Of a stretch of 54,603 nt of DNA, positions 1 to 8,804 are shown one piece after another. A program made the translations under genes and the position numbers. The stretch spans positions 1-54,603 of the forward strand of contig CAKRGM010000017.1 of assembly GCA_934330725.1 (NCBI GenBank), read 5' to 3'. The notes under the pieces are model-generated. The model was given only the letters and a program-made list of their open reading frames with translations, had not been told where the DNA came from and searched no databases. This DNA is from an uncultured Lachnospiraceae bacterium (GTDB lineage: Bacteria; Bacillota; Clostridia; Lachnospirales; Lachnospiraceae). The stretch's first letter is position 1. Each line of letters starts with the position of its first letter.

Positions 1-160
1 TATTTTACCTTATCGCAAAGAAATCAGCTTAAATTTTAGTACTATTAGTGCGAATTATTTTTACCTTTCAAAGCTGCCTATATTTTCACCATATTTCGTT
101 ATAATAATGTACAGTTCACTCATCAAGCCGTGCAATAATAAAACAAGTCGTACAATAATA

Positions 161-207
161 AATCGAGTAGGCGGCCAATCAATTGCTGGTTAGCCTCCTA
201 CTCGATT
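161..207 (-). terminator. candidate terminator of the glg/spoVG operon
   Basis: An 11-bp perfect inverted repeat (AATCGAGTAGG at 161-171, CCTACTCGATT at 197-207) lies downstream of the spoVG stop. In the minus direction it is followed by a loose T-rich stretch (TTTATTATTGT). Just left of it is an imperfect two-copy direct repeat of about 21 bp (CGTGCAATAATAAA and CGTACAATAATAAA). Nothing else is recognisable in 1-262. Confidence 0.5.
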
Positions 208-262
208 CTATAGATTATTATAATTTCTATTACAATGTAATTATATTCTGTACACTATCCAA

Positions 263-535
263 TTATTCCACTGTAACAGGATCTTCTGCTTTTTCATAAG
301 CATCAAGAATAACTGACTGGAGTCTTTCTCTTGTTCCAGTATTTATTGGATGTGCAATATCCCTATACTCGCCATCAACTGACTTTCTGCTAGGCATTGC
401 AATAAATAATCCTTTTTCTCCTTCGATGACCTTTATGTCATGGATTACAAATTCATCATCAATTGTAATTGACACAACAGCCTTCATTTTTCCCTCTTTT
501 GCCACTTTTCTTACTCGAACATCTGTAATATTCAT
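263..535 (-). CDS. spoVG: SpoVG family RNA-binding regulator
   Basis: The 90-residue protein starts MNITDVRVRKV and keeps the family core FIAMPSRK near residues 50-57, followed by the conserved I-A-H-P-I segment. SpoVG proteins are small site-specific RNA-binding regulators, first known from sporulation and septation. I chose the ATG at 535 because AAGGGG lies just upstream; an in-frame start 27 bases earlier would add residues foreign to the family. The gene follows glgD by about 50 bp on the same strand and is probably co-transcribed with the glycogen genes. Family assignment is secure; the targets in this organism are unknown. Confidence 0.95.
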   Translation of the reverse strand: MNITDVRVRKVAKEGKMKAVVSITIDDEFVIHDIKVIEGEKGLFIAMPSRKSVDGEYRDIAHPINTGTRERLQSVILDAYEKAEDPVTVE

Positions 536-587
536 AAGCACCCCTTCTGCTGCAACATGCAAGCTATTTTCATTATGTATTATTTTT

Positions 588-1700
588 TTAAAATGCTACA
601 TTCACTTCATCAACGACCTTTATGCCATTATCCCCGACATACTTTGCATTAGCTGCTATGGTCGTTCCACTTTCAATTATACAGTTTTCGATATATGCAT
701 TATCCCCTATATATGCGTTATTCAATATAATTGAATTCTTAATTACACTGTTATTACCTATGTAATTCTTTTTGAACAGAACACAATTCTCAACTGTACC
801 ATTAATTATACAGCCACTTGATATAATACTGTTCTTTACGTTTGCTCCCTTATTATACTTTGCAGGCGGCAAATCAGCTACCTTCGTATAAATATCCGGA
901 TACTGCTTAAAGAAATACTCCCTTATGTCTCTCTTTAAGAAATCCATATTTGTCTTATAATAAGAATCTATTGTTGAAATATTGCTCCAATAGTCTTTCA
1001 TTTCATAGCCATATATATTCTTTATATGTCTGTATCTTACAAGAATATCCCTTACAAAATCATGTCTGTCATCTGCTGCTGCTTCTTCAATCAGTTCAAT
1101 AAGAAGTCTTCTCCTGATAACATATATGCCTGTAGATACTGTTGTAATATCTGACCTTATAGGCTTTTCTTCTATATCGGTAATTCTTCCATCACTATTC
1201 ATAGTAACCGTTCCGAATCTGTTAATATCAGAATTATCACCAAGATTCTTTACTACTACTGTGATGTCTGCCTTCTTGCTTATATGATACTCTAAAACCT
1301 TATTATAATCAAGCTTATATACACCATCACCTGAAACAATTATTACATATGGTTCATGACTTGATTTTAAAAATTGCATGTTCTGGTAGATACAATCAGC
1401 TGTTCCCCTGTACCAATAGCTGCTGTCAGCTGTTATGGTTGGTGTAAATACAAAGAGTCCTCCCTGCTTTCTGCCAAAATCCCACCACTTTGATGAACTT
1501 AAATGTTCATTTAATGATGTTGCATTATACTGTGTTATAACTGCGACTTTCTGAATATGTGAATTAGACATATTACTAAGAGCAAAATCTATGGCTCTGT
1601 AGCTTCCTGCAATAGGAAGCGCCGGAACTGCTCTCTTTGCAGAAAGTTCTTTAATCATCTTTCCACTTCCACCAGCTAAAATAATTCCTATTGCTTTCAT
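588..1700 (-). CDS. glgD: GlgD, non-catalytic partner of glucose-1-phosphate adenylyltransferase
   Basis: A 370-residue protein with an N-terminal nucleotidyltransferase fold and a C-terminal left-handed beta-helix with hexapeptide-like repeats (about 285-360). It resembles the adjacent GlgC but the nucleotide-binding loop reads GGSGKM instead of GGQGSRL, and the substrate loop reads SGDGVYKLDY instead of SGDHIYKMDY. Loss of the loop arginine is typical of GlgD, which in Firmicutes raises the activity of GlgC in a hetero-oligomer making ADP-glucose for glycogen. The start overlaps the glgC stop (ATGA), so the two are translationally coupled. AGGTG precedes the ATG. Confidence 0.93.
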   Translation of the reverse strand: MKAIGIILAGGSGKMIKELSAKRAVPALPIAGSYRAIDFALSNMSNSHIQKVAVITQYNATSLNEHLSSSKWWDFGRKQGGLFVFTPTITADSSYWYRGTADCIYQNMQFLKSSHEPYVIIVSGDGVYKLDYNKVLEYHISKKADITVVVKNLGDNSDINRFGTVTMNSDGRITDIEEKPIRSDITTVSTGIYVIRRRLLIELIEEAAADDRHDFVRDILVRYRHIKNIYGYEMKDYWSNISTIDSYYKTNMDFLKRDIREYFFKQYPDIYTKVADLPPAKYNKGANVKNSIISSGCIINGTVENCVLFKKNYIGNNSVIKNSIILNNAYIGDNAYIENCIIESGTTIAANAKYVGDNGIKVVDEVNVAF

Positions 1701-2971
1701 ACACTATCACCTGCCTTAATAATTATGCCTCCACTAACAAGTTCTCCGTCCGGATAGTCTTCCTTCGTAGTATAACCTGATATTGCTGTGTTCTTACCAA
1801 TCTTAACTCCATCCGGAATAGTTGAATTATCACCAATTGCAACAAGTCCTGAATTATATATCTTAGGGAACTTAACATTCTGTGCTTCTTCACCTGCGCC
1901 CAGTTCAACGTTATCCCCTATCTTAACATCTTCAGCTATTATTGACTTATTAACTATCGTATTCTTACCTATTCTGGCATTGCTCATTACTATTGAATCC
2001 TTAACAACTGCTCCCTCTTCAATAATAACACCTGAGCCTATAACAGAACCTGAAATCTGTCCATAGACTTCTGTTCCGTCACCAATGATACTCTTTTCAA
2101 TTGATGCAGTATCACCTATGTACTGCGGCGGAAGCGTATCTGTCTTTGTATATATCTTCCAGAACTCCTCATACAGATTAAACACCGGAATAATATCTAT
2201 AAGTTCCATATTTGCTTCCCAATATGAATTCAATGTTCCAACATCTTTCCAGTATCCATTGTATTCATATGCAAATATTCTCTTTCCTTCATTAAAACAA
2301 TATGGAATAATATGCTTACCGAAATCACACTCCTGCTGGTCTTTGAGCTTGACCAGTGCCTCTTTAAGAACCTTCCAGCTGAATATATATATACCCATTG
2401 ATGCAAGATTGCTCTTTGGATGTTCCGGTTTTTCCTCAAATTCCACAATTCTTTGATTGTCATCAGTAACAACAATTCCAAATCTGCTTGCTTCTTCCAT
2501 AGGAACCGGCATCGCAGCAATTGTTACATCGGCATTATTGGCCTTGTGATAATCAAGCATTACCTTATAATCCATCTTATAGATATGATCTCCTGAAAGT
2601 ATAAGAACATAATCAGGATTATACTGTTCCATATATTCCAGATTCTGGTATATTGCATTAGCTGTTCCTGTATACCATTCACTGTTTGTGCTTTTTTCGT
2701 ATGGAGGAAGTACTGTAACTCCACCCACATTACGATCAAGATCCCATGGAATACCAATTCCAATATGCGCATTAAGCTTCAGCGGACGATACTGTGTAAG
2801 CACACCAACAGTATCTATTCCCGAGTTTATGCAGTTACTCAATGGGAAGTCTATAATACGGTATTTGCCACCAAAAGCTACTGCCGGTTTGGCTATCTTT
2901 GATGTCAGAACTCCAAGTCTGCTTCCCTGTCCCCCTGCCAATAACATGGCAATCATTTCTTTTTTAATCAT
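1697..2971 (-). CDS. glgC: glucose-1-phosphate adenylyltransferase catalytic subunit
   Basis: Makes ADP-glucose from ATP and glucose-1-phosphate, the committed step of bacterial glycogen synthesis. The protein (424 aa from the ATG at 2971) has GGQGSRL at residues 13-19, the FGGKYRIIDFPLSN segment, SGDHIYKMDY, and a C-terminal beta-helix of I/V-G repeats. AGAGGTG precedes this ATG; the open frame extends 57 bases further but without family similarity. It is the first gene of a glgC-glgD-spoVG unit, divergent from murC. Length and motifs are complete, so the enzyme is probably active. Confidence 0.96.
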   Translation of the reverse strand: MIKKEMIAMLLAGGQGSRLGVLTSKIAKPAVAFGGKYRIIDFPLSNCINSGIDTVGVLTQYRPLKLNAHIGIGIPWDLDRNVGGVTVLPPYEKSTNSEWYTGTANAIYQNLEYMEQYNPDYVLILSGDHIYKMDYKVMLDYHKANNADVTIAAMPVPMEEASRFGIVVTDDNQRIVEFEEKPEHPKSNLASMGIYIFSWKVLKEALVKLKDQQECDFGKHIIPYCFNEGKRIFAYEYNGYWKDVGTLNSYWEANMELIDIIPVFNLYEEFWKIYTKTDTLPPQYIGDTASIEKSIIGDGTEVYGQISGSVIGSGVIIEEGAVVKDSIVMSNARIGKNTIVNKSIIAEDVKIGDNVELGAGEEAQNVKFPKIYNSGLVAIGDNSTIPDGVKIGKNTAISGYTTKEDYPDGELVSGGIIIKAGDSV

Positions 2972-3315
2972 GCTATCACCTCTGATGTTAGATTTACATG
3001 TCAACCTGTAATAATTATACCATACCATTATATTTAAGTAAAAATATTTTTATGGTTTTGTGCAATTATTTTCATCTTTTGACGTAAATTTTTTGGCATT
3101 CGTACAAATTTCATATTATAGTCTGAAATTTGCCGACCTCATATTTGTACATTAATATTGTAACATATTTTATCTGCCCATGAATGTTTACATATTTAAA
3201 AATATAAACAAAATATAATTTGAATTTTTATATATTATGACTATAATATAATTATATAGGTAGTATTTCATTTTTTACTGCTTATCAATTCTTCTATAGA
3301 AAGGTATTCTAAATC
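2972..3315. other. divergent intergenic region glgC / murC
   Basis: A 344-bp AT-rich spacer between two divergent genes. I see a murC-directed promoter (listed separately) and a SD for each gene. No clear minus-strand -35/-10 pair with good spacing, no riboswitch-like structure and no coding sequence are visible. Confidence 0.5.
3220..3247 (+). promoter_or_regulatory. predicted sigma-A promoter of murC
   Basis: TTGAAT (3220-3225), 16-bp spacer, TATAAT (3242-3247). It lies 69 bp before the murC start and is the best match in this spacer. Confidence 0.5.
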
Positions 3316-4704
3316 ATGTACAATTTTAATTTTAACAACCCTATTCATGTTCATTTTATCGGAATAGGCGGCATCAGCATGAGCGGACTTGCACAAATTT
3401 TACTTAATAAAAAATTTACTGTTACCGGATCTGATTCCAAGGAATCTGCACTCACAGATGAATTATCTGCTGCAGGCTGCAAAATAATGTACAGCCAGAC
3501 TGCCGATAATATTACAAGCGATATAGACCTCGTTGTTTACACTGCAGCAATCAACCCTTCAAACCCTGAACTTGTTGCTGCCAGAGAAGCCGGCATTCCA
3601 ACAGTAACACGTGCCGAACTCCTTGGCCAGATTATGAAAAACTATGATGTTGCCATCGGCATATCAGGTACACATGGTAAAACAACCACAACATCAATGA
3701 TTTCTGAAATCCTTATAGCAGCTGATACCGATCCGACAATATCTGTAGGTGGAATCTTAGACAGTATCGGTGGTAACACACGTATCGGAAACTCAGGTGT
3801 ATTTGTCACAGAATCATGTGAATATACAAACAGCTTTTTATCACTTTTCCCTACAATCGCTGTTATCCTTAATGTAAAGGAAGATCATCTTGACTTCTTT
3901 AAAGATATCGACGATATCCGCCATTCTTTTAAGCGTTTTGCAGAAAAACTTCCAGCAGACGGCACACTGATTATCAACAGTGATATTGACGATTATAAAT
4001 ATTTTTACTCAGATACCAGCTGTGAAGTAATAACGGTAGGTACGGATCCTTCAAAGAGCATGTACAGCGCTTCTGATATTTCATTTGATGATTTTGGATG
4101 CTGTTCTTATACTCTTCTTATAAATAACGTACCTGGCGTAAAAGTACGTTTAAGCGTTCCGGGTATTCATAATGTATATAATTCACTTGCAGCTATTGCC
4201 GTATCAGAAAAAATGAACATTCCAATGGAAACAATCCTTAAAGGTCTTTTAAACTTTACAGGAACAGAACGCCGTTTCCAGAAAAAAGGTGAGTTTAATG
4301 GTGTAACCGTTATTGATGACTATGCACATCACCCTGATGAAATAACAGCCACATTAGCTTCAGCAGCCCATTATCCACATAACAGCATATGGTGTGTTTT
4401 CCAGCCACATACTTATACACGTACCAAATTCTTAATGCCCCGCTTTGCACAGGCTCTTTCTCATGCTGATAAAATTGTCCTTGCAGACATTTATGCTGCA
4501 AGAGAAACTGATACCCTTGGAATCAGTTCAGAAACACTTCAGAATGAAATCAAAAAACTCGGCAAAGAATGTTACTATTTTAAATCTTTTGAAGAAATCG
4601 AAAATTTTGTGAAAAAAAATTGTATCAAGGGTGATTTGTTGATAACTATGGGTGCCGGAGATATTTATAAAGTCGGAGAATCCCTTATAAATCAATCAAA
4701 ATAG
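3316..4704 (+). CDS. murC: UDP-N-acetylmuramate--L-alanine ligase
   Basis: ATP-dependent cytoplasmic ligase adding the first amino acid to UDP-MurNAc. The 462-residue protein has the Rossmann-like motif GIGGISMSG (16-24), the ATP-binding loop GTHGKTT (118-124), and the C-terminal Mur ligase region with DDYAHHPDEI and HTYTRT. Length is normal for MurC. AAAGG sits upstream of the ATG. It stands alone here, closed by a strong terminator that overlaps DnaA boxes. Confidence 0.97.
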   Translation: MYNFNFNNPIHVHFIGIGGISMSGLAQILLNKKFTVTGSDSKESALTDELSAAGCKIMYSQTADNITSDIDLVVYTAAINPSNPELVAAREAGIPTVTRAELLGQIMKNYDVAIGISGTHGKTTTTSMISEILIAADTDPTISVGGILDSIGGNTRIGNSGVFVTESCEYTNSFLSLFPTIAVILNVKEDHLDFFKDIDDIRHSFKRFAEKLPADGTLIINSDIDDYKYFYSDTSCEVITVGTDPSKSMYSASDISFDDFGCCSYTLLINNVPGVKVRLSVPGIHNVYNSLAAIAVSEKMNIPMETILKGLLNFTGTERRFQKKGEFNGVTVIDDYAHHPDEITATLASAAHYPHNSIWCVFQPHTYTRTKFLMPRFAQALSHADKIVLADIYAARETDTLGISSETLQNEIKKLGKECYYFKSFEEIENFVKKNCIKGDLLITMGAGDIYKVGESLINQSK

Positions 4705-4724
4705 CCTCAATTTACAATTAAGTC

Positions 4725-4885
4725 ACAAAGTTATCCACATTATCCACAGAGTTAACCACTTTTTTACTGGTTATCACTGTGGATTTTTTGTTTACAAAAA
4801 AGTTGTCCACAAATCGAGTTTTTACACTATTTCTACTTAAATCAACAAAGTTATCCACATTATCCACATTTTGCCCTGTGCATAA
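4725..4885 (+). promoter_or_regulatory. DnaA-box cluster upstream of the primosome operon
   Basis: Four perfect TTATCCACA boxes occur as two back-to-back pairs: 4731-4739 and 4740-4748, then 4851-4859 and 4860-4868. Each pair is part of a 24-bp direct repeat (4725-4748, 4845-4868) exactly 120 bp apart. An inverted TTATGCACA box is at 4877-4885 (minus). Weaker matches are TTGTCCACA (4803-4811) and AAATCCACA on minus (4778-4786). The second pair and the inverted box end just before the -35 of the next gene. Likely DnaA-responsive control of the helicase-loading genes, or a DnaA-titrating cluster. Confidence 0.8.
4744..4790 (+). terminator. Rho-independent terminator of murC
   Basis: CCACAG (4744-4749) pairs with CTGTGG (4777-4782), and GTTAACCA pairs with TGGTTATC inside it with one mismatch. 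The stem is followed by ATTTTTTG. The left arm contains most of one DnaA box and the right arm overlaps a weaker inverted one. Confidence 0.75.
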
Positions 4886-4903
4886 CTCGTAAAACAGCCC
4901 CTC

Positions 4904-4931
4904 TTGAATTTATGAACCGCTATGCTATAAT
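4904..4931 (+). promoter_or_regulatory. predicted promoter of the dnaD-dnaC operon
   Basis: TTGAAT (4904-4909), 16-bp spacer, TATAAT (4926-4931) with an extended -10 TG at 4923-4924. The inverted DnaA box ends 18 bp before the -35, and the transcript leader to the ATG is about 85 bases. Confidence 0.7.
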
Positions 4932-5023
4932 CACTGTATCACAAAATTTAAAGGTACTTTTACATCGTGTATTTCACGTAATTTTTATATTATTTTACTT
5001 AGTAAAAAGAAAGGTTTATTGAT

Positions 5024-6196
5024 ATGAATAACTTAACTTTAACGTCTCAGCATAATACCAACGCTACTCTTATTTCAAATAATTTTATTGACAGATACAT
5101 GCCGGATGCCAATGGTGAATTTGTTAAAATATATATTTATCTTGTAAGATGTATGCTTGATAACAGCAAGTCTGTTTCAGTGTGCGGTCTGGCCGACATT
5201 TTCAGCCAGACAGAAGCTGACATAATGAGAGCACTGAAATACTGGGCAAAGGTTGGTGCAATAAGCCTTAATTTCAATGGTCCCGGATGTGAACTGTCTG
5301 GAATAACATTCTGCAATCCTTCCCCTGCAGCAGGCACTTCCCTGAATAGTTCTGTAACTTCCGCAAACAGTAATAATACAGGTTATGGAAATATTCATGA
5401 ATATAGTAATGCTGCATCCGGAAATACTGCACAGGATATGCCTGCCGGCGATTATACAGGCAGCTTTGCCAACAATCACATACCAATTAATATGGAAACT
5501 AAAGTTAAAAAATCAAGAGACTCTTACACTCCTACCAAAATGGCAGAGCTTAAGTCACAGGAAGATTTTTCAATGCTTTTGTATGCTGCAGGTGCATATC
5601 TTGGTGGTACATTAAGTTCTTCAGATGCCTCAACTATTGCATATCTTTATGATGAGCTTAAGTTCCCACTTGATCTGATTGAATATTTAATTGAATACTG
5701 TGTATCAAAAGGCCACAAAAGCATGCGCTACATTGAAAAAGTGGCACTTTCATGGGCAGATTCCGGCATTCACTCAATAGAGCAGGCTAAACTTGAGCTT
5801 TCAAATCATAACGAAACAACTTTTTCTATAATGAATGCTTTTGGTATTACAAACCGCAATCCAGGCCAGCGTGAAAAGGATTACATCAGCAAATGGACTG
5901 AAGACTACTGCTTTAACAATGATATAATCATAGAAGCCTGCAACCGGACGCTTAAAGCAACCCACCAGCCAAGTTTTGAGTATGCCGATTCCATTCTTAA
6001 AAAATGGAGATCTGAAAATGTACGTACTACTGCCGATATTCTTAAAGCTGATGCAGCATATGAGCTTACTCAGATTAACAAAAAGAACTCTTCATTTGGA
6101 AATATGCATTCTAATTCTAATAAGTTCAATAACTTTAACCAGCGTAATACTGATATAGACAGCCTTGAAAGTTCACTTATCAGCAATAATGGCTGA
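5024..6196 (+). CDS. primosome protein with tandem DnaD domains
   Basis: A 390-residue protein with an N-terminal winged-helix-like segment (about 20-85), a low-complexity Ser/Asn/Gly linker (about 105-165), and two DnaD-type domains. Each domain ends with the family YxxxIxxxW signature: YIEKVALSW (236-244) and YADSILKKW (320-328). DnaD/DnaB proteins of Firmicutes act after DnaA to bring the helicase-loader complex onto origin DNA. The tandem architecture resembles Bacillus DnaB more than DnaD. A helicase-loader gene follows 75 bp later, supporting the role. SD: AAAGG about 10 bases before the ATG. Confidence 0.88.
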   Translation: MNNLTLTSQHNTNATLISNNFIDRYMPDANGEFVKIYIYLVRCMLDNSKSVSVCGLADIFSQTEADIMRALKYWAKVGAISLNFNGPGCELSGITFCNPSPAAGTSLNSSVTSANSNNTGYGNIHEYSNAASGNTAQDMPAGDYTGSFANNHIPINMETKVKKSRDSYTPTKMAELKSQEDFSMLLYAAGAYLGGTLSSSDASTIAYLYDELKFPLDLIEYLIEYCVSKGHKSMRYIEKVALSWADSGIHSIEQAKLELSNHNETTFSIMNAFGITNRNPGQREKDYISKWTEDYCFNNDIIIEACNRTLKATHQPSFEYADSILKKWRSENVRTTADILKADAAYELTQINKKNSSFGNMHSNSNKFNNFNQRNTDIDSLESSLISNNG

Positions 6197-6271
6197 TTGA
6201 CTGATTTTACATAACCATTTTCAGGCAGACCTGCTGCATACAATATCAATACCATCAGGAAAGGAGTTTTT

Positions 6272-7279
6272 ATGCCTCTGACTAATTCGCAACATGATGC
6301 TATTATGAGGATTTATGATTCGATACGCACAAAGAACCAGCATATACAGACACAGCGCTATAATGAAGTAACTGCTGCATGTCCTGAAATTGCATCTATA
6401 GATAATGAAATCATTTCGCTTTCCGTAGAAGCAGCAGCCTCTATGATAAACAATACGGAGCCCGATAATTCAGACACCGAATATAAAGACCATCTTAAAC
6501 AGTTAAATGAAAAACGAAACAATCTGCTTGTCCAGCTTGGTAAACCAAAAAACTATCTGGATGATATATACTCATGCCCGATATGTAAAGATACCGGCTA
6601 TGTAAATCATAATAAATGTTCCTGCTTTACCAGAAAAGCAATTGATCTTGTATATAGCGAATCAAATCTTAAAAACATCACTGCAAATGAGAATTTTAAC
6701 ACATTTTCTTATGAATGGTACGATAATAAAAATGCTGACCCTTCAAATGGTCTCACACCTTACAATAATATGCACCAGGTTGTATCAATATGCCATTCTT
6801 TTGTAGACAATTTCGATAAAGAATTTTCAAATCTGGTCTTATACGGCTGTACAGGAATTGGAAAAACTTTTCTTACAAACTGTATTGCAAAGGAGCTTCT
6901 TGATTCATCACACAGCGTTATTTATCTTACTGCAATTGAATTATTCCAGAAGTTTGAAGAACGTGATTTTAACCGTCAGAATGCTTCTCTTTTTTCATTT
7001 GACAGCAGCTATATTTTAGAATGTGATTTACTTATAATAGATGATCTTGGCACAGAGGTTGGAAATGCCTACACCAATTCAAGATTATTTTACTGTATAA
7101 ATGAACGTATACTTCGGAAAAAGAGTACTATTATATCTACAAATTTATCATTATCGGAAATACGTGATAATTACTCGGAACGAATTTTTTCACGACTTAC
7201 CAGTTCTTATAAGATTCTTAAACTGTTTGGTAATGATATCCGTATTTTAAAACGCACCGGAAAACGACCGGCAAGATGA
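6272..7279 (+). CDS. DnaC/DnaI-like replicative helicase loader ATPase
   Basis: AAA+ protein of 335 residues expected to load the DnaB helicase. Order: N-terminal helical region; Cys cluster C102, C105, C116, C118 (probable zinc site, as in DnaI); Walker A GCTGIGKT (192-199); Walker B LLIIDD (253-258); sensor-1 STN (289-291); probable arginine finger in FSRL (about 308). All catalytic elements are intact. AGGAG precedes the ATG. It shares a promoter with the DnaD-domain gene, and its client helicase dnaB is encoded about 18 kb away in this window. Confidence 0.9.
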   Translation: MPLTNSQHDAIMRIYDSIRTKNQHIQTQRYNEVTAACPEIASIDNEIISLSVEAAASMINNTEPDNSDTEYKDHLKQLNEKRNNLLVQLGKPKNYLDDIYSCPICKDTGYVNHNKCSCFTRKAIDLVYSESNLKNITANENFNTFSYEWYDNKNADPSNGLTPYNNMHQVVSICHSFVDNFDKEFSNLVLYGCTGIGKTFLTNCIAKELLDSSHSVIYLTAIELFQKFEERDFNRQNASLFSFDSSYILECDLLIIDDLGTEVGNAYTNSRLFYCINERILRKKSTIISTNLSLSEIRDNYSERIFSRLTSSYKILKLFGNDIRILKRTGKRPAR

Positions 7280-7322
7280 ACATTTTTTAGCATATATCAA
7301 TTTGAAACCCAAAATTATTTGA

Positions 7323-7351
7323 TTGACATTAATGCTCATAATGATTATATT
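7323..7351 (+). promoter_or_regulatory. predicted sigma-A promoter of prs
   Basis: Perfect -35 TTGACA (7323-7328), 17-bp spacer, TATATT (7346-7351), about 100 bp before the prs start. Confidence 0.7.
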
Positions 7352-7450
7352 AATATGTGGTTTTCAAAAACTAATTCACATATTTTAATTTAATATCAGC
7401 TACTATTTAACATTTTATAACTATTTTATTTACTAATGGAGGATTTTATT

Positions 7451-8632
7451 ATGCCACGAGACGAACATCATACAACAACCATTCCTTATGGTACTTTAGG
7501 AATTATTCCTTTGGCCAGTTGTACAAAGCTTGGCGAAAGCGTTAACGACTATCTTGTTAAATGGAGAGACCAGCGTGAACATGAAAACACATCTACATTA
7601 GCTTTCAGTGGATATAAGAGAGATTCTTATATTGTAAGTGCTAATACACCAAGATTTGGTTCTGGTGAAGGAAAAGGTGTTCTCAATGAATCAATCAGAG
7701 GTTATGACTTATACATCATGGTAGATGTATGTAACTATAGTCTTGAATATTCATTATGCGGATTCAAGAACCGTATGTCACCGGATGATCACTATGCAGA
7801 CTTAAAGAGAATCATTGCTGCTGCAGGTGGAAAGGCAAGAAGAATCACTGTAATCATGCCATTCCTTTATGAGAGCAGACAGCACAGACGTACATCAAGA
7901 GAATCTCTTGACTGTGCTCTTGCATTACAGGAACTCACAGATATGGGTGTTGATAATATTATTACATTTGACGCACATGACCCAAGAGTACAGAACGCAA
8001 TTCCTCTTAAGGGATTTGAATCAGTATCTGCAACATACCAGTTTATAAAGTATCTTTTACTTGGTGTTGATGATCTTACAATTGACAGCGATCATATGAT
8101 GGTAATCAGCCCTGATGAAGGTGGTATGGGACGTGCAGTTTACTTTGCTAACGTACTTGGTCTTGACATGGGTATGTTCTACAAAAGACGTGATTATACA
8201 AAGATTGTTAATGGACGTAACCCTATTGTTGCACATGAATTCCTTGGTTCAAATGTAGAAGGAAAAGATGTTATAATCATTGATGATATGATTTCATCTG
8301 GTGAAAGTATGATTGATGTTGCTTCTGAATTAAAGAAACGTAAGGCAAGAAGAGTATTCTGTGCTTCAACATTTGGTCTTTTCACTAATGGTTTCAAGAA
8401 GTTTGATGAAGCTTATGAGAATGGCGTAATTGACCGTGTTCTTACAACAAATCTTGTATACCAGCCTGAAGAATTACTTTCAAAGCCATGGTACATTGAT
8501 GTTGATATGAGCAAATATATTGCATTGATTATTGATACTCTTAATCACGATTCATCAATCAGTACTTTACTTTCTCCTGTTGACCGAATCCAGAAAAGAG
8601 TTAAAGAATATAATGAAAAGCATAATAAATAA
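7451..8632 (+). CDS. prs: ribose-phosphate pyrophosphokinase (PRPP synthetase), long clostridial form
   Basis: Makes PRPP from ATP and ribose-5-phosphate for nucleotide, His and Trp synthesis. The 393-residue protein carries the PRPP-binding motif DDMISSGESM, the FDAHDPR segment and the regulatory-flexible-loop region YESRQHRRTSRES. It is longer than the roughly 315-residue classical enzyme; long forms of about 390 residues are common in clostridia. I start at 7451 because the in-frame ATG at 7436 contains the ribosome-binding site GGAGG. Codon use is more conservative than in neighbours, as for a highly expressed gene. RpiB, encoded in this window, acts on the same ribose-5-phosphate pool. 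Confidence 0.93.
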   Translation: MPRDEHHTTTIPYGTLGIIPLASCTKLGESVNDYLVKWRDQREHENTSTLAFSGYKRDSYIVSANTPRFGSGEGKGVLNESIRGYDLYIMVDVCNYSLEYSLCGFKNRMSPDDHYADLKRIIAAAGGKARRITVIMPFLYESRQHRRTSRESLDCALALQELTDMGVDNIITFDAHDPRVQNAIPLKGFESVSATYQFIKYLLLGVDDLTIDSDHMMVISPDEGGMGRAVYFANVLGLDMGMFYKRRDYTKIVNGRNPIVAHEFLGSNVEGKDVIIIDDMISSGESMIDVASELKKRKARRVFCASTFGLFTNGFKKFDEAYENGVIDRVLTTNLVYQPEELLSKPWYIDVDMSKYIALIIDTLNHDSSISTLLSPVDRIQKRVKEYNEKHNK

Positions 8633-8718
8633 TATGATTTCTATTACGCATAATATTAATTGACTGACTGATTAACTGATTAATTTTATTAATCTTATCA
8701 ATTTTATTAATCTGAAAA

Positions 8719-8769
8719 GAAGCTAAAAGCATGATTCTTATCTGAGCACATACTTTTAGCTTCTTTTTT
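8719..8769 (+). terminator. Rho-independent terminator of prs
   Basis: GAAGCTAAAAG (8719-8729) pairs perfectly with CTTTTAGCTTC (8753-8763), followed by TTTTTT. The gene to the right converges on it, so weak bidirectional use is possible. Confidence 0.85.
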
Positions 8770-8804
8770 ATTTCTCAGTTATTGCTTAATTTATTACTTA
8801 GTTA

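Noticed and set aside
426..734. Plus-strand open frame across spoVG and glgD
   Set aside because: Antisense to two clear genes, no SD, composition of a shadow frame.
4705..5023. Chromosomal replication origin
   Set aside because: DnaA boxes are present but dnaA, dnaN and a clear AT-rich unwinding element are not; control of the adjacent operon explains it better.
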